Of a stretch of DNA of 64,000 nt, positions 26,550-35,048 are shown piece by piece. How positions within the stretch are numbered: position 1 is the first letter of the stretch; each line of letters starts with the position of its first letter. The position numbers were made by a program, and so were the translations under genes. The notes under the pieces are model-generated. The model saw only the letters and a list, made by a program, of their open reading frames with translations. It was not told where the DNA came from and made no database searches. The DNA lies in contig NZ_JABBGF010000002.1 in assembly GCF_012927265.1 (NCBI RefSeq), positions 496,001 to 560,000 on the forward strand, written 5' to 3'. This DNA comes from Chryseobacterium cheonjiense (GTDB taxonomy: Bacteria; Bacteroidota; Bacteroidia; Flavobacteriales; Weeksellaceae).

Positions 26550-27554
26550 ATGTTTGGATTTACACACATCAAATTTGATTCTATGACGTACGTTCTTCAT
26601 TTTAAAAATGGAAAAATCGCCAGAGGAGGAAGAGGATTATCATTCTTCTATTTCGCTCCCAATTCGTCTATTGCTGCGATTCCGCTGGGAAGCAATGACC
26701 TGCCGTTTATATTTAATGAAAATACCAATGATTATCAGACCGTGAAAATTCAGGGGCAGATCAGCTATAAGATTACAGATCCCAAAGCACTTTCCAACAC
26801 GCTGGATTTTACTGTTGACGAACAGGGCGTTTACAAAAAAAATGATATTGAAAAGCTGAACCAGCGAATTATTAACCTCGCGCAGACTGCAACCTCATCA
26901 TTTATCCATCAGCTTAATTTAAAAGATGCCATCCGTTCTGCAAAACAGATTGAAGAAAATATTCTGGAAGGATTGATGAATTCCGAATCGATAAAAAGTA
27001 TGGGAATAGAAATCCTCGGAGCAAATATTCTGGCCGTTCAGACAACTCCCGAAATGGCGAGAGCGCTCGAAACGGAAACCAGAGAAAAACTGCAGCAGCA
27101 GGCCGATGAAGCGATTTACGAAAGAAGGAATTTTGCAGTGGAACAGGAAAGAAAAATCAAAGAATCTGAGCTGAATACGGAAATTGCCGTTGAAGAAAAA
27201 CAAAAGCAGATTGAAGAAAAAAGAATGGAAACTGAAGTGCAGCAGGAAGAAAACAACAGAATCCTCAGGGAAATGAAAATAGCAGCAGATATTTCCGTTG
27301 AAAACCAGAGAAAAAAGCTGATCGAACAGAAAACAGAAAACGACCGAAAAGAGGCAGAAACACAAGGTTATATTCTCGAAGCTTCCCTGAAACCGTACAG
27401 GGAAATCGACTGGAAAGTGTTAACTGCTTTAAGCGGAAAACAGGATGCAAAAAACAATATTGCTTTAGCATTCAGAGAACTGGCCGAAAATGCCGGAAAA
27501 ATCGGGAATTTAAATATAAGTCCGGACTTACTTGACCGTATTTTGACCAAATAA
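26550..27554 (+). CDS. SPFH/Band 7-domain protein
   Basis: A 334-residue SPFH-like protein without a visible signal peptide or membrane span. The N-terminal part (1-170) fits a Band 7 fold (YQTVKIQGQISYKITDPKAL ... IKSMGIEILGANILAVQTTPEMARALETETREKLQQQADEA is the usual SPFH exit helix). A long charged coiled coil follows (about 190-275), then a short tail. SPFH proteins form rings on membranes. The link to NAD enzymes is by position only: it lies 143 bases after NADAR and 68 before the NAD-kinase-like gene. Confidence 0.85.
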   Translation: MFGFTHIKFDSMTYVLHFKNGKIARGGRGLSFFYFAPNSSIAAIPLGSNDLPFIFNENTNDYQTVKIQGQISYKITDPKALSNTLDFTVDEQGVYKKNDIEKLNQRIINLAQTATSSFIHQLNLKDAIRSAKQIEENILEGLMNSESIKSMGIEILGANILAVQTTPEMARALETETREKLQQQADEAIYERRNFAVEQERKIKESELNTEIAVEEKQKQIEEKRMETEVQQEENNRILREMKIAADISVENQRKKLIEQKTENDRKEAETQGYILEASLKPYREIDWKVLTALSGKQDAKNNIALAFRELAENAGKIGNLNISPDLLDRILTK

Positions 27555-27622
27555 AAGTCTGGACCCCGAAAAACAGTCAACCGTAAATACAATCTTCTAG
27601 TCTCTCGTTAAAAAATAAAAAA

Positions 27623-28591
27623 ATGAAAATAGAATATGCCATCATTATTAAAAATAAAACAAGGCTCGAAGTCTTGGTGGAGAGATTCAATACCAAAGCA
27701 CAGGCGAAGTTTTACATTGAAAGTTCGGGAGGAAACTTTCAGGAATATGTGGATGAACATGAGAAATTCTATCAGTCATTTCTGGAAGTGCAGACACAGC
27801 TTTCAAAGGTTATTAAAAATAAGGTCATTGAAAGAGAATTTATTCCTTCCTACATTTTCTCTGATAATAATCTGATAGTGGTTGTAGGACAGGACGGTCT
27901 GGTCGCAAATGTCGCCAAATATTCGAGACACATCCCGATTATTGCGGTGAATCCCGATCCCGAAAGGTATGACGGCGTCTTACTTCCCTTCACTGCAAAA
28001 AATTTTTTGAAGGGTGTATATACTGTTATTAACGAAAATTTTAGTTCAAAAAAGATGAAATTCGCTGAAGCAGTACTCAATGACGGACAGAAACTATTGG
28101 CAGTGAATGATCTTTTCATAGGAATTTCCTCCCACAGTTCGGCACGATATAAAATTATGCTGAACGGCAAAGAAGAAACCCACTCTTCCAGCGGCATTAT
28201 TGTTTCCACAAAAACAGGAAGTACCGGCTGGCTGAGCTCTATTTTCAATATGGCATTCGGAATTTTAGGCAGAAACGATTTGCAATATCCGAAACTTCAT
28301 GAAGATGACCTGTTCTTTGCCGTACGGGAGCCTTTTAAAAGTATAAGAACACAAACGGACATCTGTAGTGGAAAACTGAAAAAAGGCAACAAACTGATTA
28401 TAGAATCTTTAATGCCAAATAATGGTTTTATATTTAGTGACGGAATCGAGCAGGATTTCCTGCAGTTCAACAGCGGCGCAACAGCGGAAATAAGGCTTTC
28501 TGATGATGAAGCGGTTTTGGTTTTAAATCAAATAATAACCATGAAAACTATAAAAAAAAATAAAAATACCGATGATGAAAAAAATATATAA
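27623..28591 (+). CDS. NAD kinase-like protein with altered motifs
   Basis: A 322-residue protein of the NAD kinase/diacylglycerol kinase fold. The GGDGT motif appears as VVGQDGLVANVAKY, keeping the catalytic Asp; the NE(x) motif appears as AVNDLFIG; the glycine-rich region is STKTGSTGWLSS. These deviations suggest a divergent kinase or an NAD(P)/nucleotide-binding protein rather than the housekeeping NAD kinase. It overlaps the DUF2971 gene by 20 bases and sits in an NAD/ADP-ribose gene run. Confidence 0.8.
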   Translation: MKIEYAIIIKNKTRLEVLVERFNTKAQAKFYIESSGGNFQEYVDEHEKFYQSFLEVQTQLSKVIKNKVIEREFIPSYIFSDNNLIVVVGQDGLVANVAKYSRHIPIIAVNPDPERYDGVLLPFTAKNFLKGVYTVINENFSSKKMKFAEAVLNDGQKLLAVNDLFIGISSHSSARYKIMLNGKEETHSSSGIIVSTKTGSTGWLSSIFNMAFGILGRNDLQYPKLHEDDLFFAVREPFKSIRTQTDICSGKLKKGNKLIIESLMPNNGFIFSDGIEQDFLQFNSGATAEIRLSDDEAVLVLNQIITMKTIKKNKNTDDEKNI

Positions 28592-29642
28592 ATACAGACC
28601 TCTTTCCTATTTTCTATTTAAGGAACTTTTTTATCAGGAGTTATATTTTGCTTCATATAATGAATTGAATGATCCTTTAGATTTGTTTTTAAGAATAGAT
28701 TTCTCAACAAATGATATTGAAGCAATTGAGTATTTGATATATTTTATGGTTAAAACACAGATATATAAGTTTTCTGAAAATATTGATATACCGATAGTTA
28801 ATAAACAATGGATTTCTTTAAACAATAACGATAAGGAAATAAAGGAAATTATTAAAAGCGTTAAGGAAAAACTAGACCTCTTTGTTAAAAAAGAAAAGAA
28901 TGTTTGGTGTGACGATATAATAAATATTTTTAGGAGTATTTTGCCTGAAAATCTTGCATTTGATTCCAATATTTTTAAAGAAGAAATTGATAGATTGACT
29001 AGTAAATTTTTAAAAAGTAGTTATGTTTCATGTTTTTCGGAAACATGCAATAATTTTTTGATGTGGTCACATTATGCTACAAAGCATTCAGGAATTTGCT
29101 TAGAATTCAATTTAAACAATCATGGTTTATTTCCTTATGAAAAAATCCAAAATAGAAATATGGATGTAGAAAAGTATAAAAATAGGATTTCGGAATGGGA
29201 TATGAAATCACATATATATTGGAATAAATTAGACAAAGTATTTTATCAAAGAGATCAACCATTTATAAATTTTTACGCTTTTGCTCCTGTATTTGAAAAT
29301 GAATATGATTGTGACTTACTCGAATTATCAAAATCTTGGACTCATAAATATGCCTATGAATTACAATCATTATTTTCTTGTAAGACAAAAAGTTGGGAAT
29401 ATGAAAATGAATGGAGAGCAATTGAAATAAATTTTGAAAAAGAAAAGCTACCAGAAGAAAGAATTAGACATTACCCTATTGAGGCTTTATCTGCAATTTA
29501 TTTTGGAATTAATACACCGCAAGAAGTTAAGAATAGAATATATAAGATGATGTATAAGAAAAAAAATGAGATTGACTTTTTTGAAGCTGAACTAAATGGA
29601 ACTAATGTGATTAACTTCAAATATTGGGAATACGAAGAGTAA
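28572..29642 (+). CDS. DUF2971-domain protein
   Basis: A 356-residue DUF2971 protein: N-terminal IYKYRPLSYFLFKELFYQELYFASYNELNDPLD and the central SCFSETCNNFLMWSHYATKHSGICLEF are diagnostic. The function is unknown. The gene is markedly more AT-rich than its neighbours, which suggests later acquisition, yet it overlaps the upstream gene by 20 bases and runs in the same direction. It may be a cargo insertion into the NAD locus or a true member of it. Confidence 0.85.
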   Translation: MMKKIYKYRPLSYFLFKELFYQELYFASYNELNDPLDLFLRIDFSTNDIEAIEYLIYFMVKTQIYKFSENIDIPIVNKQWISLNNNDKEIKEIIKSVKEKLDLFVKKEKNVWCDDIINIFRSILPENLAFDSNIFKEEIDRLTSKFLKSSYVSCFSETCNNFLMWSHYATKHSGICLEFNLNNHGLFPYEKIQNRNMDVEKYKNRISEWDMKSHIYWNKLDKVFYQRDQPFINFYAFAPVFENEYDCDLLELSKSWTHKYAYELQSLFSCKTKSWEYENEWRAIEINFEKEKLPEERIRHYPIEALSAIYFGINTPQEVKNRIYKMMYKKKNEIDFFEAELNGTNVINFKYWEYEE

Positions 29643-29688
29643 AGATTTTCGGTCAAATATTTTAGCATTAAACATTAAAAAACTCACA

Positions 29689-30504
29689 ATGACAAATAAA
29701 GGAATGGCGAAAGATACACTGGAAATCTTAGCTAAAAAATATTATATCAACAAAAACAACAAAAAAATCACCATAGAAAACGAAATGGAAGCTTGCATCA
29801 AAGAAACCGTTTTGTATTCCTCAGAAGAATTATCGGAAATGACAAAAAATAAACTTCTGGAAACTCATTTCGATACTCAGTTTGAAGTCTGGAAATGCAG
29901 TTCCCTGAAAGCTATTTTGCAGTTAGCCGCAGAAGAAGATCAGGAGAAGATCATGTGTCTGAATTTTGCATCGGCAAAAAATCCCGGTGGAGGGTTCATC
30001 AATGGAGCCGAAGCGCAGGAAGAAAGTCTGGCAAGAACTTCCGGACTTCACGACAGTCTGCTTCAGGGTTGGGAATATTACGAAACCCACCGTGCGATGG
30101 AATCATGCTTTTATACAGATATGATGATTTACAGCCCGAAAGTTCCGGTTTTCAGGAAAGATAAAGGAGAATTGCTGGATCAGCCTGTTTTCTGCAATTT
30201 TATCACCTCTCCCGCCGTGAACGCAGGCGTTGTAAAACGTCAGGAACCGGAAAGGGCCGGTGAAATTTTTGGAGCGATGGATGTAAGAACCGATAAAATG
30301 CTCGCTTTAGCTTTAAATAAAAGAAATGAAACCTTAATTTTAGGAGCCTGGGGGTGCGGAGTTTTCAAAAATGACCCGAAAGAAATAGCAGAATTATTCA
30401 AAAAGCATCTTCTTGGGAAGTATAAAAATAAATTTAAAAGAGTGGTCTTTGCTATTCTTTCAAAAAAAGAGGAAATGATAAAGCCGTTTGAAGAAATATC
30501 ATGA
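29689..30504 (+). CDS. microbial-type poly(ADP-ribose) glycohydrolase (TIGR02452/DUF2263)
   Basis: A 271-residue macro-fold protein of the bacterial PARG type. The PARG catalytic signature GGG-x(6-8)-QEE is present: NFASAKNPGGGF then INGAEAQEESLARTSGL, with seven residues between GGG and QEE. It should remove ADP-ribose from modified macromolecules. The C-terminal LGAWGCGVFKNDP is also a macro-fold landmark. Its stop overlaps the next gene by 4 bases, so the two are translationally coupled. Confidence 0.93.
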   Translation: MTNKGMAKDTLEILAKKYYINKNNKKITIENEMEACIKETVLYSSEELSEMTKNKLLETHFDTQFEVWKCSSLKAILQLAAEEDQEKIMCLNFASAKNPGGGFINGAEAQEESLARTSGLHDSLLQGWEYYETHRAMESCFYTDMMIYSPKVPVFRKDKGELLDQPVFCNFITSPAVNAGVVKRQEPERAGEIFGAMDVRTDKMLALALNKRNETLILGAWGCGVFKNDPKEIAELFKKHLLGKYKNKFKRVVFAILSKKEEMIKPFEEIS

Positions 30505-31132
30505 AAATCAATTTAAAAAAATATAAAGAACAGCTAAAGGATTGGCCGGAAAAAGGTCATCATATCATGGCTCAGTATGATGAGGAGAAAATTATTGTCT
30601 ACCAGTCGTATCGAAAAGAAATAGGCCATTTTGCAGTTAAAAATCAATATTTTGGCGGAGCATTCAGTTTGGAAAGAATGACCTGGATAAAACCGAACTT
30701 TCTTTGGATAATGTACCGAAACGGTTGGGGAACAAAAGACGGTCAGGAATCTGTTCTCGCTATTCATTTGAAGATGGATTCGTTCAAAAATTATCTTAAA
30801 AAGTTTATTCTTCATACAATGTTAATTTAGGAATTTCAAGGGAAGAATGGCAGAATCAGGTGAAAGAATCTTGTGTGAGGCTGCAATGGGATCCGGATCA
30901 CGATCCTTTCGGAAATAAACTGGAAAGAAGAGCGATTCAGATTGGTTTGAAAAATGATTTCATTAAATCCTTTGCAAAAGAAGACATCCTTTTGATTGAA
31001 GACATTTCAGATTTTGTTAAAGAACAGCATCAGTTTGTTTTGAATAATGATTTGGACCAACTAATAATTCCCGAAGAAAAGCAATTGCTGTTTGATGATG
31101 GGAATTTAAATAGAAAGCTAATGTTGGTTTAA
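30501..31132 (+). pseudogene. DUF4291-family gene with a frameshift
   Basis: Two frames together give one DUF4291 protein of about 209 residues. The first (30501-30830) has MAQYDEEKIIVYQSYR and RMTWIKPNFLWIMYRNGWG; the second, open before 30860, continues with YSSYNVNLGISREEWQ and VRLQWDPDHDPFGNKLERRAIQIGL. The switch lies near 30795-30806, beside AAAAAG, so it is a single-base indel, either a real mutation or a sequencing error in a homopolymer. The function is unknown. It overlaps the PARG-like gene by 4 bases. Confidence 0.8.
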
Positions 31133-31321
31133 AATAATATTTGCCAAATTTCACATAATTGAGATTCTCTGTGAATTTGCAAAGCGAAAAGCTTTTGCCT
31201 CATTTTACGATTGATCTTAGTGGAATCGGCCAAATTTCGTTCTGCAAATTTAAAAACAGTTAGTAGTAAATGAAATCTTATAAGACTCTTCATTGAATCA
31301 GAATAATTAACAGATATAAAT

Positions 31322-31831
31322 ATGAAAATCGAATTAATAAAAGGAGATATTACAAAGGTTGAAGCAGATGCTATTGTCAACGCGGCCAACTCTTCTTTAC
31401 TTGGAGGCGGCGGCGTTGATGGCGCGATTCATCGGGCAGGAGGAAAACAGATTCTGGAAGAATGCATTGAAATCAGGAACAAACAGGGAAAATGCAAAAC
31501 AGGTGAAGCTGTTGTCACTACTGCCGGAAATCTCCCTGCAAAATATGTGATCCACACCGTTGGTCCGGTCTGGAATGGAGATGAAGAAAAAGAATCGAAG
31601 TTATTGACAAATTGCTATAAAAACTCTTTGAAATTGGCTGAAAGTCTTGGCGTTAAAACCATTGCTTTTCCCAATATCAGTACAGGAATTTATCGGTTCC
31701 CAAAAGAATTGGCTGCAAAAATTGCGATTCATGAAGTTAAAAATTTCAAATCTGAAATTATTGAAAAGGTAATTTTTATATGTTTTGATGATGAAAATGC
31801 AGAAATTTACAGAACACTGTTAAAAGAATAA
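31322..31831 (+). CDS. macro-domain ADP-ribose deacylase/hydrolase (YmdB/MacroD type)
   Basis: A 169-residue stand-alone macro domain. The MacroD signature is complete: [27 protein letters not shown] and the later [14 protein letters not shown]. This class removes the acetyl group of O-acetyl-ADP-ribose, made by sirtuins, and mono-ADP-ribose from acidic residues. Its neighbour two genes on is a sirtuin, which fits a produce-and-clear pair. About 190 bases without a gene precede it. Confidence 0.94.
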   Translation: MKIELIKGDITKVEADAIVNAANSSLLGGGGVDGAIHRAGGKQILEECIEIRNKQGKCKTGEAVVTTAGNLPAKYVIHTVGPVWNGDEEKESKLLTNCYKNSLKLAESLGVKTIAFPNISTGIYRFPKELAAKIAIHEVKNFKSEIIEKVIFICFDDENAEIYRTLLKE

Positions 31832-31855
31832 TACAGAATAATAGTTTTTGTGAGC

Positions 31856-31882
31856 TTCGCTAAGTGAAACGGCTTTGCGAAC
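31856..31882. repeat. degenerate copy of the GxxExxY-associated repeat
   Basis: TTCGCTAAGTGAAACGGCTT then TGCGAAC matches 20343-20369 at 23 of 27 positions, and TTTGCGTTAAAAA follows as in the dcw copy. It lies between the macro-domain and sirtuin genes and has no gene of its own. Confidence 0.65.
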
Positions 31883-31962
31883 TAAAAACGTTTAGTAGTA
31901 ACAAAAAAAACTTTGTGGCCTTTGCGTTAAAAATAATACAAAAACAAAAAAAACTAAAACAA

Positions 31963-32649
31963 ATGAAAAAACTAACCATATTAACCGGTGCCGGAATCAG
32001 TGCCGAAAGCGGAATAAAAACCTTCAGAGACGGAGATGGTCTTTGGGAAAATCATAGCATCACAGATGTGGCAAGTCCGGAAGGATGGAGAAAAGACAGG
32101 GCTTTAGTCCTTGAATTTTACAACCAAAGACGCCGACAGCTTCATGAAGTAGAACCCAATGATGCACACCGATTATTGCCAGAACTGGAAAAATATTTTG
32201 AAGTTCAGATCATTACCCAGAATATTGATGATCTGCATGAAAGGGCAGGCTCCTCCAACATTCTGCATTTGCACGGCGAGCTATTCAAATCGTGTTCATG
32301 CAATAACAAAAACCTGATTTACGAACATAAAGGCGACATCAATATCGGGGACAAAGCGGAAGACGGGGCACAGCTACGGCCGTTTATCGTATGGTTCGGT
32401 GAAGATGTTCCGCTGATGAGAGAAGCGACTAAAATAGCGAAAGAAGCTGATATTTTCCTAGTGATCGGAACATCATTACAGGTGTATCCTGCAGCCGGAT
32501 TACTTCATGATATTAAAGACAACTGTCTTTTAATCGTCATTAATCCCAACGAAACAGGTTTCGGTTACGGCCAGAGAGCAGTCGTCATGAAAGAAACCGC
32601 AACCCATGGAATGAAATTGCTGTTTGACAAACTGGTAAATCTCGCTTAA
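31963..32649 (+). CDS. Sir2-family NAD-dependent deacylase (CobB/SIRT5 class)
   Basis: A 228-residue sirtuin that uses NAD to remove acyl groups from lysine. NAD-binding motifs GAGISAESGIKTFRD and TQNIDDLH and the catalytic His in HLHGELF are intact. EFYNQRRRQL carries the Tyr-x-x-Arg pair that marks SIRT5/CobB-type desuccinylases. The zinc ribbon looks incomplete: only one Cys pair (CSC) is seen and the second pair is missing. The start at MKKLTILTG is chosen since the upstream ATG at 31864 reads through a repeat. It overlaps the next gene by one base (TAATG). Confidence 0.93.
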   Translation: MKKLTILTGAGISAESGIKTFRDGDGLWENHSITDVASPEGWRKDRALVLEFYNQRRRQLHEVEPNDAHRLLPELEKYFEVQIITQNIDDLHERAGSSNILHLHGELFKSCSCNNKNLIYEHKGDINIGDKAEDGAQLRPFIVWFGEDVPLMREATKIAKEADIFLVIGTSLQVYPAAGLLHDIKDNCLLIVINPNETGFGYGQRAVVMKETATHGMKLLFDKLVNLA

Positions 32650-33593
32650 TGGAAAATAGGGTAAAAGCGGGAATTTTCGGGGTTTGTGTGGGTGATGCGC
32701 TTGGTGTTCCGGTAGAATTCACTAGCCGGGAAACTTTAAAAAGATTTCCCGTTGAAAATATGCGGGAATTCGGATCATGGAACCAACCGAAAGGAACATG
32801 GAGCGACGACAGTTCCTTAACTCTTTGTATTGCAGGTGAACTTGCGAAAAGTTATGATCTGGAAAAGATCGGACAAAGCTTTGTAAAGTGGGTAAAATAC
32901 GGACACTGGACCGCTCACGGAAGACTGTTTGATATTGGGGGAACGACAAAGCATTCCATTGCAAGGTTAATAAAAGGGGAAAGCGCAAAATTTTCGGGAA
33001 ATATTTTTGAAGAAGATAATGGAAATGGTTCTTTAATGAGAACATTACCGTTAGCTTTTTATCTTGAAAATGAAGAAAATATTGATAAAATATATCAGAC
33101 AGTAAAAGAAGTGTCTTGTATTACACATGCCCATTTCCGTTCTGTATTTGCATGTTTTGTTTATGTGATTTTTGCCATTGAATTAATCAAAGGAAAAAGT
33201 AAGGCTGAAGCTTATCAACATACCCAGAAAACAACTTTGAAATTTAAGGAAGCTCAAGGTTTCAACCCTAAAGAAATCCAACTTTTTGACAGAATTTTGA
33301 AAGATGACATTTCAAAATTTCCCGAAGATTCTATCTGTTCAGGTGGTTACGTCGTCCACAGTTTAGAAGCATCACTATGGTGTTTTCTTAATTCTGAAAA
33401 TTATTCAGAAGCGGTTTTAAAAGCCGTTAATTTAGGTGAAGACACCGACACCACAGGAGCCATCACCGGTGGAATTGCCGGAATTTATTACGGTTTCGAA
33501 AGCATCCCAAAAGATTGGATCGATGTGCTGGCAAGAAAGAAAGACATTGAAAAGCTCTGCGAAAAATTAGAAGAAAAATTAAAAACACAATAA
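32649..33593 (+). CDS. ADP-ribosylglycohydrolase family protein (DraG-like)
   Basis: A 314-residue all-helical DraG/ARH-type enzyme that cleaves ADP-ribose from modified proteins or small molecules using two metal ions. Metal-site motifs are visible: GDALGVPVEF, GTWSDDSSLTL near the N-terminus, NGSLMRTLPL, and GEDTDTTGAITGGIAG near the C-terminus. The target is unknown. It starts inside the sirtuin stop, so the two are coupled, and is followed within a few bases by kptA. Confidence 0.94.
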   Translation: MENRVKAGIFGVCVGDALGVPVEFTSRETLKRFPVENMREFGSWNQPKGTWSDDSSLTLCIAGELAKSYDLEKIGQSFVKWVKYGHWTAHGRLFDIGGTTKHSIARLIKGESAKFSGNIFEEDNGNGSLMRTLPLAFYLENEENIDKIYQTVKEVSCITHAHFRSVFACFVYVIFAIELIKGKSKAEAYQHTQKTTLKFKEAQGFNPKEIQLFDRILKDDISKFPEDSICSGGYVVHSLEASLWCFLNSENYSEAVLKAVNLGEDTDTTGAITGGIAGIYYGFESIPKDWIDVLARKKDIEKLCEKLEEKLKTQ

Positions 33594-33597
33594 AAAA

Positions 33598-34116
33598 ATA
33601 AGCAAATTCCTCAGTCTGGTATTAAGACACCAACCTGAGATCATTACCCTGAACCTGGATGAAAATGGCTGGGCAGATGTGGAAGAACTGCAGGAAAAAT
33701 GCGCGAATAACAACATCCTTTTTACCCTTGAAGAACTCGATGAAATGGTAGAAACCAATGATAAGAAACGTTTTATTTTTAATGAGGATAAAACTAAAAT
33801 AAGAGCCAACCAGGGACATTCGATTGATATTGATCTGGCGTTGAAATCTCAGCAGCCACCGGAATTTCTCTATCACGGAACGGCTCAGACGAATGTGGAA
33901 TCTATTCTGGAAAAAGGCATTGAAAAAAGAAACCGGCAGCATGTGCATTTAAGCAGCAAAAAAGATACAGCCGAAAAAGTCGGAATGCGCCACGGAAAGC
34001 CTGTTCTTCTCACAATCATGACAGGGAAAATGCATGAAGACGGAATTTTATTTTACCTTTCAGAAAATAATGTCTGGCTTACGGAATTTGTTCATCCTCA
34101 ATATATACAATATTAA
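33598..34116 (+). CDS. kptA: KptA/Tpt1-family RNA 2'-phosphotransferase without a canonical start
   Basis: A KptA-family enzyme of about 172 residues that transfers an internal 2'-phosphate from RNA to NAD. The frame shows SKFLSLVLRHQPEIITL with the catalytic Arg-His pair, GWADVEEL, LYHGTAQTNVESILEKGIEKRNRQHVHLS and a C-terminal GILFYLSENNVWLT. The family N-terminus starts right after the ADP-ribosylglycohydrolase stop, but that stretch (open only from 33583) has no ATG, GTG or TTG. The first standard start is GTG 33679, which would delete the Arg-His motif. The start given is the ATA before SKFL. Confidence 0.8.
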   Translation: MSKFLSLVLRHQPEIITLNLDENGWADVEELQEKCANNNILFTLEELDEMVETNDKKRFIFNEDKTKIRANQGHSIDIDLALKSQQPPEFLYHGTAQTNVESILEKGIEKRNRQHVHLSSKKDTAEKVGMRHGKPVLLTIMTGKMHEDGILFYLSENNVWLTEFVHPQYIQY

Positions 34117-34130
34117 ATAATAGATAAAAA

Positions 34131-34156
34131 AGAGACTGTCTATTAAGGCAGTCTCT
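34131..34156. terminator. bidirectional terminator between kptA and the cupin gene
   Basis: AGAGACTG and CAGTCTCT form a perfect 8-base stem, with A-rich sequence on the left and TTATTTATTTT soon after on the right. It can end the plus-strand NAD locus and the minus-strand cupin gene. Confidence 0.75.
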
Positions 34157-34166
34157 CTTAAGTTAT

Positions 34167-35048
34167 TTATTTTGGCAATCCTTTTTTTAAGGCAATTTCT
34201 GCTCTTTTAATGGCTCCTTTTTCTTTCCAGTCCATATATTTTTTCTTGAAATTTTTCTTCATGATATCATCAAACTTTCTCTGTACGGTAAGGTTCCATA
34301 AAGAATGTGCTTTCACGGCCCATGATTTATCCCATGCTCTCAGGGAAATGGAGAAACTTCCATCCAGATACTTCATCCAGTGCCACCATCCGGTTGGCAT
34401 AAATAAGGTATCACCATGTTCAAGGAAACATTCGATCCCTTCTACTCCATCCAATGCAGGAAATTTCGTAAAATCAGGATTTTCAATATCATAATCTTCC
34501 AGCGCATAGGTTGCATAAGGAATTTTGTAGAGTCTTTCTTTCCATTTGTAATCAAAAAGAAGAACATGCTTTCTTCCGTTGAAATGGGTATGGAAGATAT
34601 GCGCCATATCAATATCATAGTGAAGGAATGTTACAGACCCTTTTCCTCCGAAAAACATGGATGGATATTTATCCAGAAAGCCCCCCATTAAATCTTTTGG
34701 GGAAATGTAATCTTTGAGCAATTTTTTGGCATGTTTTATAGGATCAAAAAAGAAAATTCTGAGATCAGTGGGTTCTCTCTGAATAAGATCTACATAATCT
34801 GTGAATTTCATTTTTGCAGCAGAAGCATTAATGGGAGCTGCGGGGTCTGCCTTAGAACTGTCATATAACGGAACCTCCACATCTCCTACAACTTCCTTCA
34901 TATACTCCATGGTCCATTTTTGGTAAGCAGGCCACTTTCTCGCCATGTTCTTAATTACCACAGGCTTTCTGGGTTTAAGATATTTTTCAATGAATTCTTC
35001 CTGGGTAATATCATCTACAATATCAATAGGCTTTAAATTGATTCCCAT
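34167..35048 (-). CDS. JmjC/cupin_8-type Fe(II)/2-oxoglutarate oxygenase-like protein
   Basis: A 293-residue double-stranded beta-helix protein of the cupin_8 (FIH/JmjC) type. The metal triad is the HYD of VTFLHYDIDMAHIF and the distal His in MPTGWWHWMKYL. The N-terminal KPVVIKNMARKWPAYQKW is the usual opening of this family. It probably hydroxylates a protein or tRNA target; the substrate is unknown. A single gene with a terminator downstream and a long promoter region upstream. Confidence 0.88.
   Translation of the reverse strand: MGINLKPIDIVDDITQEEFIEKYLKPRKPVVIKNMARKWPAYQKWTMEYMKEVVGDVEVPLYDSSKADPAAPINASAAKMKFTDYVDLIQREPTDLRIFFFDPIKHAKKLLKDYISPKDLMGGFLDKYPSMFFGGKGSVTFLHYDIDMAHIFHTHFNGRKHVLLFDYKWKERLYKIPYATYALEDYDIENPDFTKFPALDGVEGIECFLEHGDTLFMPTGWWHWMKYLDGSFSISLRAWDKSWAVKAHSLWNLTVQRKFDDIMKKNFKKKYMDWKEKGAIKRAEIALKKGLPK

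Noticed and set aside
25852-34116. Reading the NAD locus as a prophage or complete mobile element
   Set aside because: No integrase, structural phage gene, attachment repeats or tRNA junction is seen at its edges.
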